Shown: positions 24,158-33,343 of the stretch, piece after piece
How the letters are laid out: every line of letters starts with the position of its first letter
How positions within the stretch are numbered: position 1 is the stretch's first letter
Assembly (NCBI RefSeq): GCF_023065955.2
Contig: NW_026622874.1
Location: 84,280,917 to 84,344,916, forward strand
Direction: 5' to 3'
DNA from: Ursus arctos
Taxonomy: Eukaryota; Chordata; Mammalia; Carnivora; Ursidae
DNA: 64,000 bases
Translations under genes and position numbers: made by a program
The notes under the pieces: model-generated
Told to the model about the DNA's origin: nothing
The model's input: the letters and a program-made list of their open reading frames with translations, nothing else
Database searches by the model: none

Positions 24158-24489
24158 TTCCAGCTTTCTTGACTGGATGCTTTAGTAGGTGCTAGTTATT
24201 CTCTTAGTCTGAGTCCAGACAGGAGAGCAACTACACGGTGATTTGATTATGTGTTTAATATAAACATAAAGAATTATTAGCATAACAAAGATTTGGCTAG
24301 TAAGAGGTAAAGAGACCACAAAAGAAGATAGAGTAGCAGAGGTAAGGAGAAGTCACTAACCTGAGGACAGAGACACCATGCCCATGGAGGAGGGCATCTG
24401 AGCCAGGGCTGAGATCCAGACTCTTGGACCTGGCCCTCTGCTCACCACATGGCAGAGACGTCACTTTGGTACCACCTCATGGAACCGCA

Positions 24490-24760
24490 GGAGATCCGCC
24501 TTCTGGGGAGGTGTCTCACCTGTGCTCTGCTGCAAAACCACCAGGGTGGCTGCTGGTGGGAACAGTGACCCTGGTCAGGGCCTGCGGCTGGGGCAGCTGC
24601 CTGTGCGGCAGGAGAGAGCACCCGGACCTGGGAGACACCGTCTGTCTTCTGGCTGTGTCTCTTGCACCCTCTACTGACAAAGCTTCCATGTCAGCTGGCA
24701 AAGGAAAAATATGTAAAGGGTCCAGATCCTTTTTTTTTCAGGGCAGTGAGAGCCAAGAGG
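24490..24760. repeat. Unresolved interspersed repeat, copy A
   Basis: It shares the order 'ggaggtgtctcacc', 'gaccctggtcagg', 'caccctctactgacaaagc', 'cagctggcaaaggaaaa', 'tgtaaagggtccaga' with a copy 2 kb downstream in the same orientation. An ancient LINE or LTR-element part is likely. Confidence 0.55.
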
Positions 24761-25305
24761 CAGTAGGTTGATGATTGGTACAAGTTTATCCCACCCTCTG
24801 ACCGCCCATCTTCCATACGCACCCTTCTGCACACAGTTCTGTTCCACTCTCTTCTTAACCAGGTACAGCTTTCTGTCCTACAAGTGAGGAAATCTGCCCT
24901 CTCACCAAACTTGAGGAGACAGACACAGTCCCAAGAGTCATTGCATTTGTCATTGCTGTATTATTACTGCTCAAAGTCAGTCACAATTGAGACCGAAAGA
25001 CTAAGTTGTAAATTAATTTTCAGCAGCTTGTGAGTAAAATAAAAATGGGAAAGAGAAGGAAGAAAGTGGTCAGCCTATACAGACAGCCACACTCCTATAA
25101 CAAGCCATAGAAAACATGCAGAGCAAGTCCCGCCCTCGTTTCTGTCGCGGTCACAAGCTGTGGTTGGTGTCCATGGCTTCTCTCCTGCAGCACCCGTTCC
25201 TACTGCCCCACTCTCAGCCACACCTCAGCACCCTGGGTTCCTTTGCTGGTCGAGTGACTCAAATCTGTTCCCAGAGGGTCTGAGCCCTTATTCATCTGCC
25301 TTTTC

Positions 25306-25511
25306 TTTCTTTTTTTTTTTTTTTAAAGATTTTATTTATTTATTTGACAGCGATAGACAGCCAGCGAGAGAGGGAACACAAGCAGGGGGAGTGGGAGAGG
25401 AAGAAGCAGGCTCACAGTGGAGGAGCCTGATGTGGGGCTCGATCCCAGAACGCCGGGATCACGCCCTGAGCCGAAGGCAGACGCTTAACTGCTGTGCCAC
25501 CCAGGCACCCC
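25306..25511 (-). mobile_element. CAN-SINE (SINEC), full length
   Basis: Antisense carnivore SINE ending GTGCCACCCAGGCACCCC. The short duplication tcatctgcc lies on both sides (about 25292-25300 and 25512-25520). Confidence 0.93.
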
Positions 25512-26008
25512 TCATCTGCCATTTCTTGATTGCTGTAGTTTTCGTTAACCTTTACTAGTGGGCCTGGAAATACTAAGGCGCGCCCCGCCGGGCCCCCCCC
25601 CCCCCAATGCCAGAGAATCCCCTGGGTTTCAGAGTCCTCGTGGCCTTCATTTTGTATTAGAAAACCCATTTCCCTTTGGTGATCAGAATCAATCACTCCA
25701 GCCAGTACATAAGCCCCTTTTTGCCTGGTGGTTCAGTGCCACAAGGAAGGCAAAATGTCCAGGTCTTAATGTCTTAAAATTCAGCAGCCTGATGTGTGTC
25801 CTGGTAGAACCATTTTCTCTCTTGAGGACTAAGATTCCAAACCTGTAGAGTTGCCGAAACAGGAAGCGAGAATTCTCTGAGTGGCTTATGAGGTATGATA
25901 GTGAGAGAAGCCACTCCGACTCACACCTTCTGTTTCCCAGACCTCTGTATTCTGGTGATGTTGGAGACACCGTGTCCTGTGAGGCAGAAGCCTATTCCCC
26001 CCCACCTG

Positions 26009-26201
26009 TTTTCTAAGATTTGTTTGTTTATTTGAGAGAGAGAGAGAGAGCATGAGCAGGAGGGACAGAGGGAGAGAAAAACTCAAGCAGATTCCACGAT
26101 GAGCGCAGAACCTGACATGGGGCTCGGTCTCATAAACCTGAGATCATGACCTGAGCCAATCCAAGAGTCAGACGTTTAATCGACGTGCCACCCAGGTGCC
26201 C
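26009..26201 (-). mobile_element. Older CAN-SINE (SINEC)
   Basis: Antisense and more diverged: 'gatttgtttgtttatttgag', an AG microsatellite, 'ctgacatggggctcggtctc', and a terminal 'gccacccaggtgccc'. Confidence 0.88.
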
Positions 26202-26274
26202 ATCCTTTACGGATGTTGTCCCCTGACTTGCTTTGTAACCAGTTCTACCTATCAGTTTGGCTAGCTACTTTGGG

Positions 26275-26520
26275 TGATGATGTATGCAGTCAGACCAGTT
26301 GATGCCACGGGCATGATCCCATTACTGTTCTCCTTTTGCTGTGAAGTGAGTTCCTTGATCAGACACAGTGCTGTGAGAATGAGGCCTTCCGCGAGACCAT
26401 GGATGGCAGAAGCTTTACAGGCAGGTAAAGCAAATTCATATCCGGAATACGGGTGTATCCCTGTGAGGGCAATGCTCTGCCTCTTCCCTGGCTCAAAGAA
26501 TGGCAGAGAAGTTGCTCTGC
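26275..26520 (-). pseudogene. Endogenous retrovirus integrase fragment (ERV-L-like), decayed
   Basis: On the minus strand an open frame contains TGIHPYSGYEFALPA followed by KASAIHGLAEGLI. This resembles the catalytic core of class III (ERV-L-type) retroviral integrases, where a T(G/A)-I/V-D-T-YSGY motif holds the first catalytic Asp. Here His sits at that Asp position. The adjacent DQGTHFTAK-like segment, which carries the next acidic residue, is visible only in another frame and is followed by a stop. It is therefore frameshifted, mutated and surely inactive. No LTR or flanking pol sequence was recognised. The assignment rests on motif recognition alone. Confidence 0.68.
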
Positions 26521-26579
26521 CACTGTGCTGGTGGGACTTGCTGGAAATCTGCCCTCTAGGGTGCTGGGAAAAGCTGTTC

Positions 26580-26850
26580 ATAGAGAGGTGTCTCACCATT
26601 TGGAGGTATGTGGGAGTGCTGGGAGACCCTGGTGAGGCGCTGCTGCTGAGCACCCTGCACAACAGGAGTGGGGCAGTGGGGAAGCTGCCAATTGAGCACT
26701 TTAACTTCCTCCTGCAGTGGCTCTCGAGCGCCCTCTACTGAGAAAGCCTTGGAGCCAGCTGGCAAAAGAAACCTGTAAAGAGCCCAGATGTGCTTTCACT
26801 GAGCAGTCAAAAAAGGGTGAATTTGGAGCTGAGAGACATTAAATCAGCCA
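26580..26850. repeat. Unresolved interspersed repeat, copy B
   Basis: Matches copy A (24490-24760) through 'gagaggtgtctcacc', 'gagaccctggtgagg', 'cgccctctactgagaaagc', 'cagctggcaaaagaaa', then 'gggtgaatttggagctgaga'. It abuts the integrase fragment. Confidence 0.55.
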
Positions 26851-26984
26851 ATAAATGGCCATTGTTAGAGATAAGAAATATATAGGAATAACAGGTTCAG
26901 TAGGCAAGAACTTGCGTTTAAAGTTGCAGAGAAGTTAAAACGAGGAGAGTAATGGACAGAGGAAGACCTGAGAGAGAGGAAGAT

Positions 26985-27310
26985 ATGAACCAGCCTGGTC
27001 TCCAGTTTCCTCATCTGCTAAACGGAGGTGATAATATTAGCGATGGGGCGCCTGGGTGGCACAGCGGTTAAGCGCCTGCCTTCGGCTCAGGGCGTGATCC
27101 CGGTGTTATGGGATCGAGCCCCACATCAGGCTCCTCTGCTGTGAGCCTGCTTCTTCCTCTCCCACTCCCCCTGCTTGTGTTCCCTCTCTCGCTGGCTATC
27201 TCTGTCAAATAAATAAATAAAATCTTTAAAAAAAAAAAAATATTAGCGTTACTGGCATTAAATTCGAACACACATTTTGAACAGTGCCTGGCACATAGTG
27301 TTCATCTATC
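26985..27310 (+). mobile_element. MIR split by a CAN-SINE
   Basis: 'ctccagtttcctcatctgct' lies before, and 'acagtgcctggcacatagtg' after, the SINE at 27045-27240; together they make one sense MIR. Confidence 0.75.
27045..27240 (+). mobile_element. CAN-SINE (SINEC), full length, young-looking
   Basis: Sense copy starting GGGGCGCCTGGGTGGC, then 'acagcggttaagcgcctgcc' and 'gggcgtgatccc', ending AATAAATAAATAAAATCTTT plus an A tail. The duplication aatattagcg flanks it. The 'gggcgtgatccc' variant is the basis for suggesting an ursid or pinniped. Confidence 0.95.
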
Positions 27311-27615
27311 ATCTATATGGTGCTTTGTCTTGGCTGTTTTTATTATTAAATTAAGCAGATTGAAGATCACCAAAGAAGTCTTAACCGTCTTATTACTGGT
27401 CCATTTTCAGGTTAATTGGTTCAGTAAAATAACAGTACTTACTAAACCCAACTTTACTTCTGAGGAATGCAAGATTTATTGAATGCATATTTCACATGTT
27501 CTTGTCAAGGCAGAAGTCATCTCGGGGAGTGAATATTTTGCTTTCTGCTGTAAATTTATCTGAAGCCAATGAGATTGTCTTCCTACATGATAACATAGTT
27601 TCCTGCATTTCTTAG

Positions 27616-27758
27616 GAATGTTACAGGACAAGCGAATGGAGATAGATAAACATAGCCTAAATATTGGTGATTACAATCGAACGGTCGGGAAAGGCCCTGG
27701 TTCTCGGCCTCAGATTTCCAAAGAGTCTTCCATGGAGCGCAGCCCTTACTTTGATAAG
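27616..27758 (+). CDS. TNRC6A: TNRC6A exon (local exon 8)
   Basis: Acceptor TTCTTAG ending 27615, donor AAG|gtaagt at 27759. It completes Gly and encodes [36 protein letters not shown] and [11 protein letters not shown]. It lies in the middle region, between the Argonaute-binding and silencing halves. I could not confirm a UBA-like fold from sequence. Ends in phase 0. Confidence 0.97.
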
Positions 27759-28139
27759 GTAAGTTGTTTGTTTTGTTTTGTTTTGTTTTACCCCTGTGGC
27801 TGATAAACCAGTACACTTAATAGCATAATTTTCTCATCAGTGGTTTAAGGCATTTAATAGAAGGTACTATAATCCAGCGCAGTTACTGGATTTGTAGTTC
27901 ATTCTCCTCTTTATGTTTCAGTTTAGCATAGGGATTGCATTTGTATTTTCTTCTTAATCCCGTAAAATGTGTCTGGTTCTTTTTATGTACTCTAGAATTA
28001 ACACTAATCTCTTCTGTTTTCTGCCCGTTTCCTGTTGGTGCTGCAATGTCACGTGACTTCTCTTCTGTTCCTGCAATGATTTCTCCCTTCTGCTTGTTTG
28101 CTTGGCTGGTGTTGCACATCTTTCTGTCTGTCCACTCAG
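27759..28139. other. TNRC6A: TNRC6A intron, 381 bp
   Basis: Bounded by gtaagttg and tccactcag. T-rich near both ends; nothing else recognised. Confidence 0.85.
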
Positions 28140-28286
28140 GATGGCATTGTAGCAGATGAATCCCAAAACATGCAGTTTATGTCCAGTCAAAGCATGAAGC
28201 TTCCCCCTTCAAATAGTGCACTACCTAACCAGGCCCTTGGCTCCATAGCAGGGCTGGGTATGCAAAACTTGAATTCTGTTAGACAG
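28140..28286 (+). CDS. TNRC6A: TNRC6A exon (local exon 9)
   Basis: Acceptor CCACTCAG, donor CAG|gtaagt at 28287; phase 0 at both ends. The 49 codons read [38 protein letters not shown] and [11 protein letters not shown]. It opens the Met/Gln/Asn-rich central region, which is low in Trp. Confidence 0.97.
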
Positions 28287-28452
28287 GTAAGTCCACGTGT
28301 GTATTTTAGGCTCTCTGTTGAATGATTTGTATAAGTAATGAGATCTCTCTTACATGTAGTTACTGTGTTTAATCAATAATACAGTGTGGTGTTGCTATGT
28401 CTGCCTCTAAAGAATCCCACCGGCATTCTGTCGCTGTTGCTTGGTTTTGTAG

Positions 28453-28590
28453 AATGGCAATCCCAGTATGTTTGGTGTTGGAAACACAGCAGCACAACCC
28501 CGGGGCATGCAGCAGCCTCCAGCACAACCTCTTAGTTCATCTCAGCCGAATCTCCGTGCTCAAGTGCCTCCTCCATTACTCTCCCCTCAG
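28453..28590 (+). CDS. TNRC6A: TNRC6A exon (local exon 10)
   Basis: Acceptor TTTTGTAG, donor CAG|gtaatc at 28591; 46 codons in phase 0. It reads [38 protein letters not shown] and PPPLLSPQ. Pro/Gln-rich and probably disordered. The upstream intron is only 166 bp. Confidence 0.97.
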
Positions 28591-29040
28591 GTAATCACTC
28601 CCACCCTACCCTCTTCTCTTGACCTGGAATAACTTGATATTTGAATGAGGCAGCTAATTGCTCATCCTTGTGTCTTTGAGATGCAGCTAATTCAGGATCA
28701 GCCCTCCTTACGGAAGGATGTGGGTAGTGTGAAGAAAATGAGTCCAAGTTTAAATGAAACCTAAAATTTACCATTACCTTCCGTAAAACATCTTAAGGGG
28801 AGGAGGACAGTAGCGTTTGTCTGGTAAATTGGCTGGTTTAAGATTCACCCCCTATCATCTTCCAGTTGACCCAGGAAAGTATGTATGATCAGTAAAGCAA
28901 AGAAAAACAGAACATAACCAGCCCTCCAAGTAATAGTCCACAGATTTAATTCCTCTATTGACAGTTCAGAAAACACCATACATTTAGTTAGTTTTGAGTT
29001 AATTTGATCAACATTATTAACTTGCGGTTGTGATCCTAAG
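28591..29040. other. TNRC6A: TNRC6A intron, 450 bp
   Basis: Bounded by gtaatcac and tcctaag. The acceptor has a poor pyrimidine tract ('cggttgtgatcctaag'). No repeats recognised. Confidence 0.85.
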
Positions 29041-29169
29041 GTTCCAGTTTCATTGCTGAAGTATGCACCAAACAACGGTGGCCTGAATCCGCTCTTTGGC
29101 CCTCAACAGGTAGCCATGCTGAACCAGCTATCCCAACTAAACCAGCTTTCTCAGATCTCCCAGTTACAG
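29041..29169 (+). CDS. TNRC6A: TNRC6A exon (local exon 11)
   Basis: Acceptor GATCCTAAG ending 29040, donor CAG|gtaagt at 29170; 43 codons in phase 0. It reads [20 protein letters not shown], then [18 protein letters not shown] and ISQLQ. The repeated LNQLSQ units form a Leu/Gln heptad-like pattern that could be helical. Confidence 0.97.
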
Positions 29170-29533
29170 GTAAGTAGAGTAACAGCCTTAGTCGGTATAT
29201 ACATTTAGTGAGTGTCTACCGTGTGCAGGAAGTGTCGCAGCAAACAGAGCCAGCGTGGTTGCCCTCAGGAAGCTTACGGTCTGTCGGTGAGGACAGACTG
29301 TGAACTCGAAGGGCAGGCTGCTCTGCGAGCACCCCTAGCCGGGTCTGAGGGGTGGAGGGGGTAGGGTGATCGGAGAAAATGCCCCTGATGAAGTGCAAGT
29401 TTAGATTGAACAACAGACCGAATTGGACAATGGCTTGAGGCCAGGGAGTCCCAGGAGGAGGTGACGCCAGATGAGGCCACTCGCAGCTCTGTGACGCAGC
29501 AACACTGACGGCCTTTCACCCTCTTCCCTCCAG
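29170..29533. other. TNRC6A: TNRC6A intron, 364 bp
   Basis: Bounded by gtaagtag and ctccag. The middle carries old L2-like text ('gagtgtctaccgtgtgcagg', 'ccctcaggaagcttacggtc'). Confidence 0.75.
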
Positions 29534-29611
29534 CGATTGTTAGCGCAGCAGCAAAGGGCCCAGAGTCAGAGAAGCGTGCCTTCTGGGAACCGGCAGCAGC
29601 AAGACCAGCAG
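29534..29611 (+). CDS. TNRC6A: TNRC6A exon (local exon 12)
   Basis: Acceptor CCTCCAG, donor CAG|gtagat at 29612; 26 codons in phase 0: [19 protein letters not shown] then RQQQDQQ. It continues the Gln-rich helix-prone stretch. The recalled human protein has Pro where this sequence has the second of these Gln (CCG/CAG). Confidence 0.96.
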
Positions 29612-29860
29612 GTAGATGACACCCTTAACCTAAACTCATTGCAGTAGAATGGTAACGAGATGCAAAATGCCTTTATTAAAATGGAAATCCGTGGTTTGCT
29701 AAGTCTCTTGTTTGCCCAGAAGTCGTATTAACTGGTATGCGGTGATGGTTCGCCTTCCTGCTGGGGAGGAGGGGGCTGAGTTTGGCAGTGAGGAGGAATA
29801 TGTGGCTATCTGGGAAGCCTTTCTGTCCACTATGTTTCCCAATCATCTCGCTGTTTCCAG

Positions 29861-30071
29861 GGTCGACCTCTTAGCGTGCAGCAGCAAATGATGCAGCAGT
29901 CCCGGCAACTCGATCCCAGCCTTTTGGTGAAGCAGCAGACCCCACCATCTCAGCAGCAGCCACTCCATCAGCCAGCCATGAAATCTTTCCTCGAGAATGT
30001 CATGCCCCACACTACACCCGAGCTGCAAAAAGGGCCATCACCAATAAACGCTTTCAGCAACTTCCCGATAG
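29861..30071 (+). CDS. TNRC6A: TNRC6A exon (local exon 13)
   Basis: Acceptor GTTTCCAG, donor ATAG|gtgggt at 30072. It reads [56 protein letters not shown] and [14 protein letters not shown]. This is the last Gln-rich exon before the silencing region. The following intron is 2.9 kb; the frame runs on into it to a stop, which explains the longer open frame here. Confidence 0.97.
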
Positions 30072-31157
30072 GTGGGTTTCTCACTGCCGTGAGCATTCAG
30101 CTGATGCTCAGGGGCCACGGGCTTACTGTGTCTTCTCCCCGAGCGGCACGGTTCCGTCCCCCCAGGAAAACCATGCTGGCCCCGGGACCCTTTCCTCCCC
30201 GAGAGCTGCCTTGCCTCTTGTAGGTTCACCTTGGGGGAAGGCCTCTCTCCATGCAAGAAAATTACACTGTTTCCAAAATTTCCCGCTCTTTTACAGCAGG
30301 TTAGAATAAAGGTGAAGTCGCTCTTAAGCCACCAGGTCGCTTCCTCGTAGGGCAGAAGGGGGAGACACCCTGAGCCGCGCTGCTCTGCGGGAGCAGCTCG
30401 GAACAGTCACTTCTGTGCTTTGGGTACCTGTAATTGTGATTCTTGCCTACATACTTAGAGATGGTCTCTGGTCTGAGCGTAGAAAATAGAGGCGAGAGGA
30501 GGATTGCCTTGGTTGCCCCTGCTGTTGCCCCCTCTTCCCTTTCTTCGTTCTGTCCCCAGGCTTTTATTCCCTCTGGAAATTTCAGGCCTTGATGTTTTCT
30601 CCTTCTTTGGGTCTCTTTTCTCCTTGTGCCTTTGATTCTGTTTTGAGCCTTGATTGTTCACACCCTCTTCATTTTGCTTTCTCCTTCAGTCTTTTCCCTT
30701 AACTAAGAGTGGTTTCTTGTAAACCAGCTTGGTTGGTTGCTGGCCCAGCTGGGTCCAAGACGGTTAGTTAGGTTGCGTGTTCTGGGCTGTGGGCAGGGAC
30801 TGGGGCCTGCTGTTGCTTTTCTCTGGCTGGACTGTACACGATTTGGCTTTCCCTGGTATTGTTGTGGACTCTTCAGCCAGGACATAGGTTGCATTTTGAG
30901 TCCTTGGGATTGTTAACAATCTCTTTATGTTTCCAGAAGCAGTTCCCTTGTCAGTTACCATGGCAGGTGAATACCTTAGAAGCCATTTGTTGTGACCCTC
31001 TGATCCTGGAGACAATAGTAGGTAGGGTAGTGAAAATACCCAAGTATGTTGAGACGTGGTCTTACCAGTGAAGGGAAGTGACTCTTGCTGTTTGCATACT
31101 AGACATATAAATTGGGCCAGTGAGGAGATAAGTTTCTGAATATGGGATTTCCTATTC

Positions 31158-31395
31158 CAGGGGCTCCTGGGTGGTTCAGTCCAACTCTTGGTTTTGGCTC
31201 AAGTCATGATCTCAGGGTGGTGAGATTGAGCCCTATGTCAGGCTCTGCACTCAGTATGGAATCTGCTTGAGATTCTTTCCTCTCTCTCACCCACCCTCCT
31301 CTGCTCCTCCCCCTGCACGTAGGTATGCCTGCACGCACACGTGCACACTCTCTCTCTTTCAAAAGAAATAAATAAAATCTTTAAAAAAAAAAAAA
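31158..31395 (+). mobile_element. CAN-SINE (SINEC), older
   Basis: Sense copy with 'ggggctcctgggtggttcag', 'ggttttggctcaagtcatga' and 'aataaataaaatctttaaa'. Longer and more diverged than the consensus-like copies. Confidence 0.9.
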
Positions 31396-31464
31396 GTGCT
31401 GCTCCTTCTTGATTAGGAAGTCTGCTGAACCCATGCAAACACAGTATGGTTGTCTAAATCAGGC

Positions 31465-31690
31465 ATTGGCAAACTAGAGCCTGTTGGCCAGATTTGTCCA
31501 GCTGCCCGGTTTTGTAAATAAAGTTTTATTGGAACAGAGCCATTCTCTTTTGTTAATGTATTATTCTGTGGCAGCTTTTTTGCTCCAACAGAGTTGCATA
31601 GAGACACTGGGACCTTGTGGCCCACAGAGCCTGAGATAGTTACTATCTGAACCTTCACAGGTTCACAGAAAAATTTGCCAGGTCTTGGGT
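31465..31690 (+). mobile_element. Diverged DNA-transposon-like repeat, copy 2
   Basis: 'ggcaaactagagcctgttgg', 'gttttattggaacagagcc', and 'acagaaaaatttgccagg' match the element at 9839-10043. This copy is better preserved at its 5' end. Confidence 0.65.
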
Positions 31691-31849
31691 CTAGCTGAGG
31701 AGTCCAGAGAGCAGCACATGTAATTGCTCTCCCCCAAAATAGGGATGATATTAGAGAATTCACGTTGTTAAAGTCTCCAAGTTTGACTGACCTGATACCA
31801 CATGGACTGTCGTGAAATCCAAGTATTTAAAACCATTTGTTTAAAACTT

Positions 31850-31978
31850 TAGAATAAGAACCACCTGGCTGTGTGTTAAACAGAGATTCTGGTTCCCACT
31901 GAAGTCTTTTTTTAACAAGCATCTCTGAGGATTCTGATATTGATGGTCCTGGGATCACACTTAAGAAACCCTGGCTTA
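31850..31978 (+). mobile_element. MER5A-like fragment
   Basis: 'agaataagaaccacctggct', 'gtgttaaacagagattctgg', 'aacaagcatctctgaggatt' and 'cttaagaaaccctggct' follow the MER5A layout. Confidence 0.6.
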
Positions 31979-32278
31979 ATGGTCAGTTTTCTGACCAGAA
32001 TATCTACGATGGAAATTTCCATCCTTGTTCCAAGAGAGTATCTGACTCTGATGTGTGTCATCAGCAAAGTTCAAGGGAATTGTGCCTTGAGGTGTGAGAG
32101 TCTCACCCTTAAGTATAATTGTTAGTGCAATACAGTTTTACTTTTAAATGGCAGTGTCTTTTATCTGGCCAACCAGTTGAAAATTGTTGTTTACAAGCAA
32201 AAAATAACAACTGAAAGTGATTATTAATATTTCTTCATGCATGGTGCTCTTGGGGGATAGCTAAAGAGATCTATTTTA

Positions 32279-32496
32279 GGGGTGCCCTGGGTGGCTCAGC
32301 TGGTTGAGTGTCTGACTCTTGGTTTTGGCTCAGGTCATGATCTCAGGGCTGTGAGATTGAGCCCCATGTCAGGCTCCACGCTAGGCATGGAGACTGTTGA
32401 GATTCTCTCCTCCTCCCCCTGCCCCCCGCCCCCATCCTCCCCCATGTGCACACACTCTTGCTGTAATACATAAATAAATCTTTTTTAAAAAATAAA
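32279..32496 (+). mobile_element. CAN-SINE (SINEC), older
   Basis: Sense copy from 'ggggtgccctgggtggctca' to 'cataaataaatctttttta', flanked by approximate copies of aaagatctattttat. Confidence 0.9.
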
Positions 32497-32975
32497 GATC
32501 TGTTTTATTGGAGATAAATTTTTAATATTTGGCTTCCTTAAAATTGTCTTTTCTTTTATCAAGGAATTTTAAAATAATCAAAATTATATGGAGAAATAGT
32601 TTTCCACAGTTGACACAATTATGGTTTTAACAGTTTTATGGTTTGAAAACACTGAGTTATTGAATATTAGAATAGCTGTGTAGGATTTCTATTTGTTTGC
32701 TCTCTCTGATAATGTAGCCATGGCTCTGCTCTTGAGGTTATTTCTGCACAACCTTGGCCAGGGGCCCAGAGTGTCTGTTCTGCCTGCCTTGCCTTTGTCT
32801 GTAATTATTTGGCTGTGCCACATTGGCAAGGTGACATTTATTAAGGAAAATTCACAGGATTGAAAACAGATTAGTTACATGTGCTTTTCTAGAAAATGGA
32901 AGTTGTGGTATCAGAAGGAAAATGTGCTATATTTTATAAAGTGGTTTTTCTATTGAAGTATTGTTTTGTTTTTAG

Positions 32976-33107
32976 GCTTGAACTCAAACTTGAATGTAAA
33001 TATGGATATGAACAGTATTAAAGAGCCACAGTCAAGACTAAGGAAGTGGACTACAGTGGACAGCATTTCTGTGAACACATCTTTGGATCAAAACTCCAGC
33101 AAACATG
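32976..33107 (+). CDS. TNRC6A: TNRC6A exon (local exon 14)
   Basis: Acceptor TTTTTAG ending 32975, donor CATG|gtagga at 33108. It completes Gly and reads [36 protein letters not shown] then DQNSSKH. The single Trp is in the basic patch RLRKWT. It is followed by the second-longest intron of the window (9.3 kb). Confidence 0.97.
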
Positions 33108-33184
33108 GTAGGAAATACATTCTTGCATGTTGCACTTAAAAAAACAAACTGTAGAATACTAAATTTAGGCCTTTGTTTTATTTT

Positions 33185-33343
33185 ATTTATTATTTATTCA
33201 TTTGTTTTTAGAGGGGCGGTAGGGAGGGGCAGAAGGAGAGAGAATCTTAAGCAGGCTCCACACCCAGTGCAGAGCCCGGCTCAATCTCATGACCCTGAAA
33301 TCAAGAGTCAGATCCTTACCCAACTGAGCTACCCAGGCGCCCC
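33185..33343 (-). mobile_element. CAN-SINE (SINEC)
   Basis: Antisense copy ending GAGCTACCCAGGCGCCCC. The duplication, taggcctttgttttatttta upstream (33165-33184) and one mismatch downstream (33344-33363), is clear. Confidence 0.93.

Larger units (their letters stand above)
23232..27615. other. TNRC6A: TNRC6A intron, 4.4 kb
   Basis: Bounded by gtaagaaa and ttcttag. Rich in transposon relics: a SINE tail fragment, two copies of a shared unresolved repeat, an antisense ERV-L-type integrase fragment, three full or near-full CAN-SINEs and a MIR. Confidence 0.85.
30072..32975. other. TNRC6A: TNRC6A intron, 2.9 kb
   Basis: Bounded by gtgggttt and gtttttag. It contains two sense CAN-SINEs, a DNA-transposon-like repeat (31465-31690) and a MER5A-like fragment (31850-31978). 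Confidence 0.85.
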
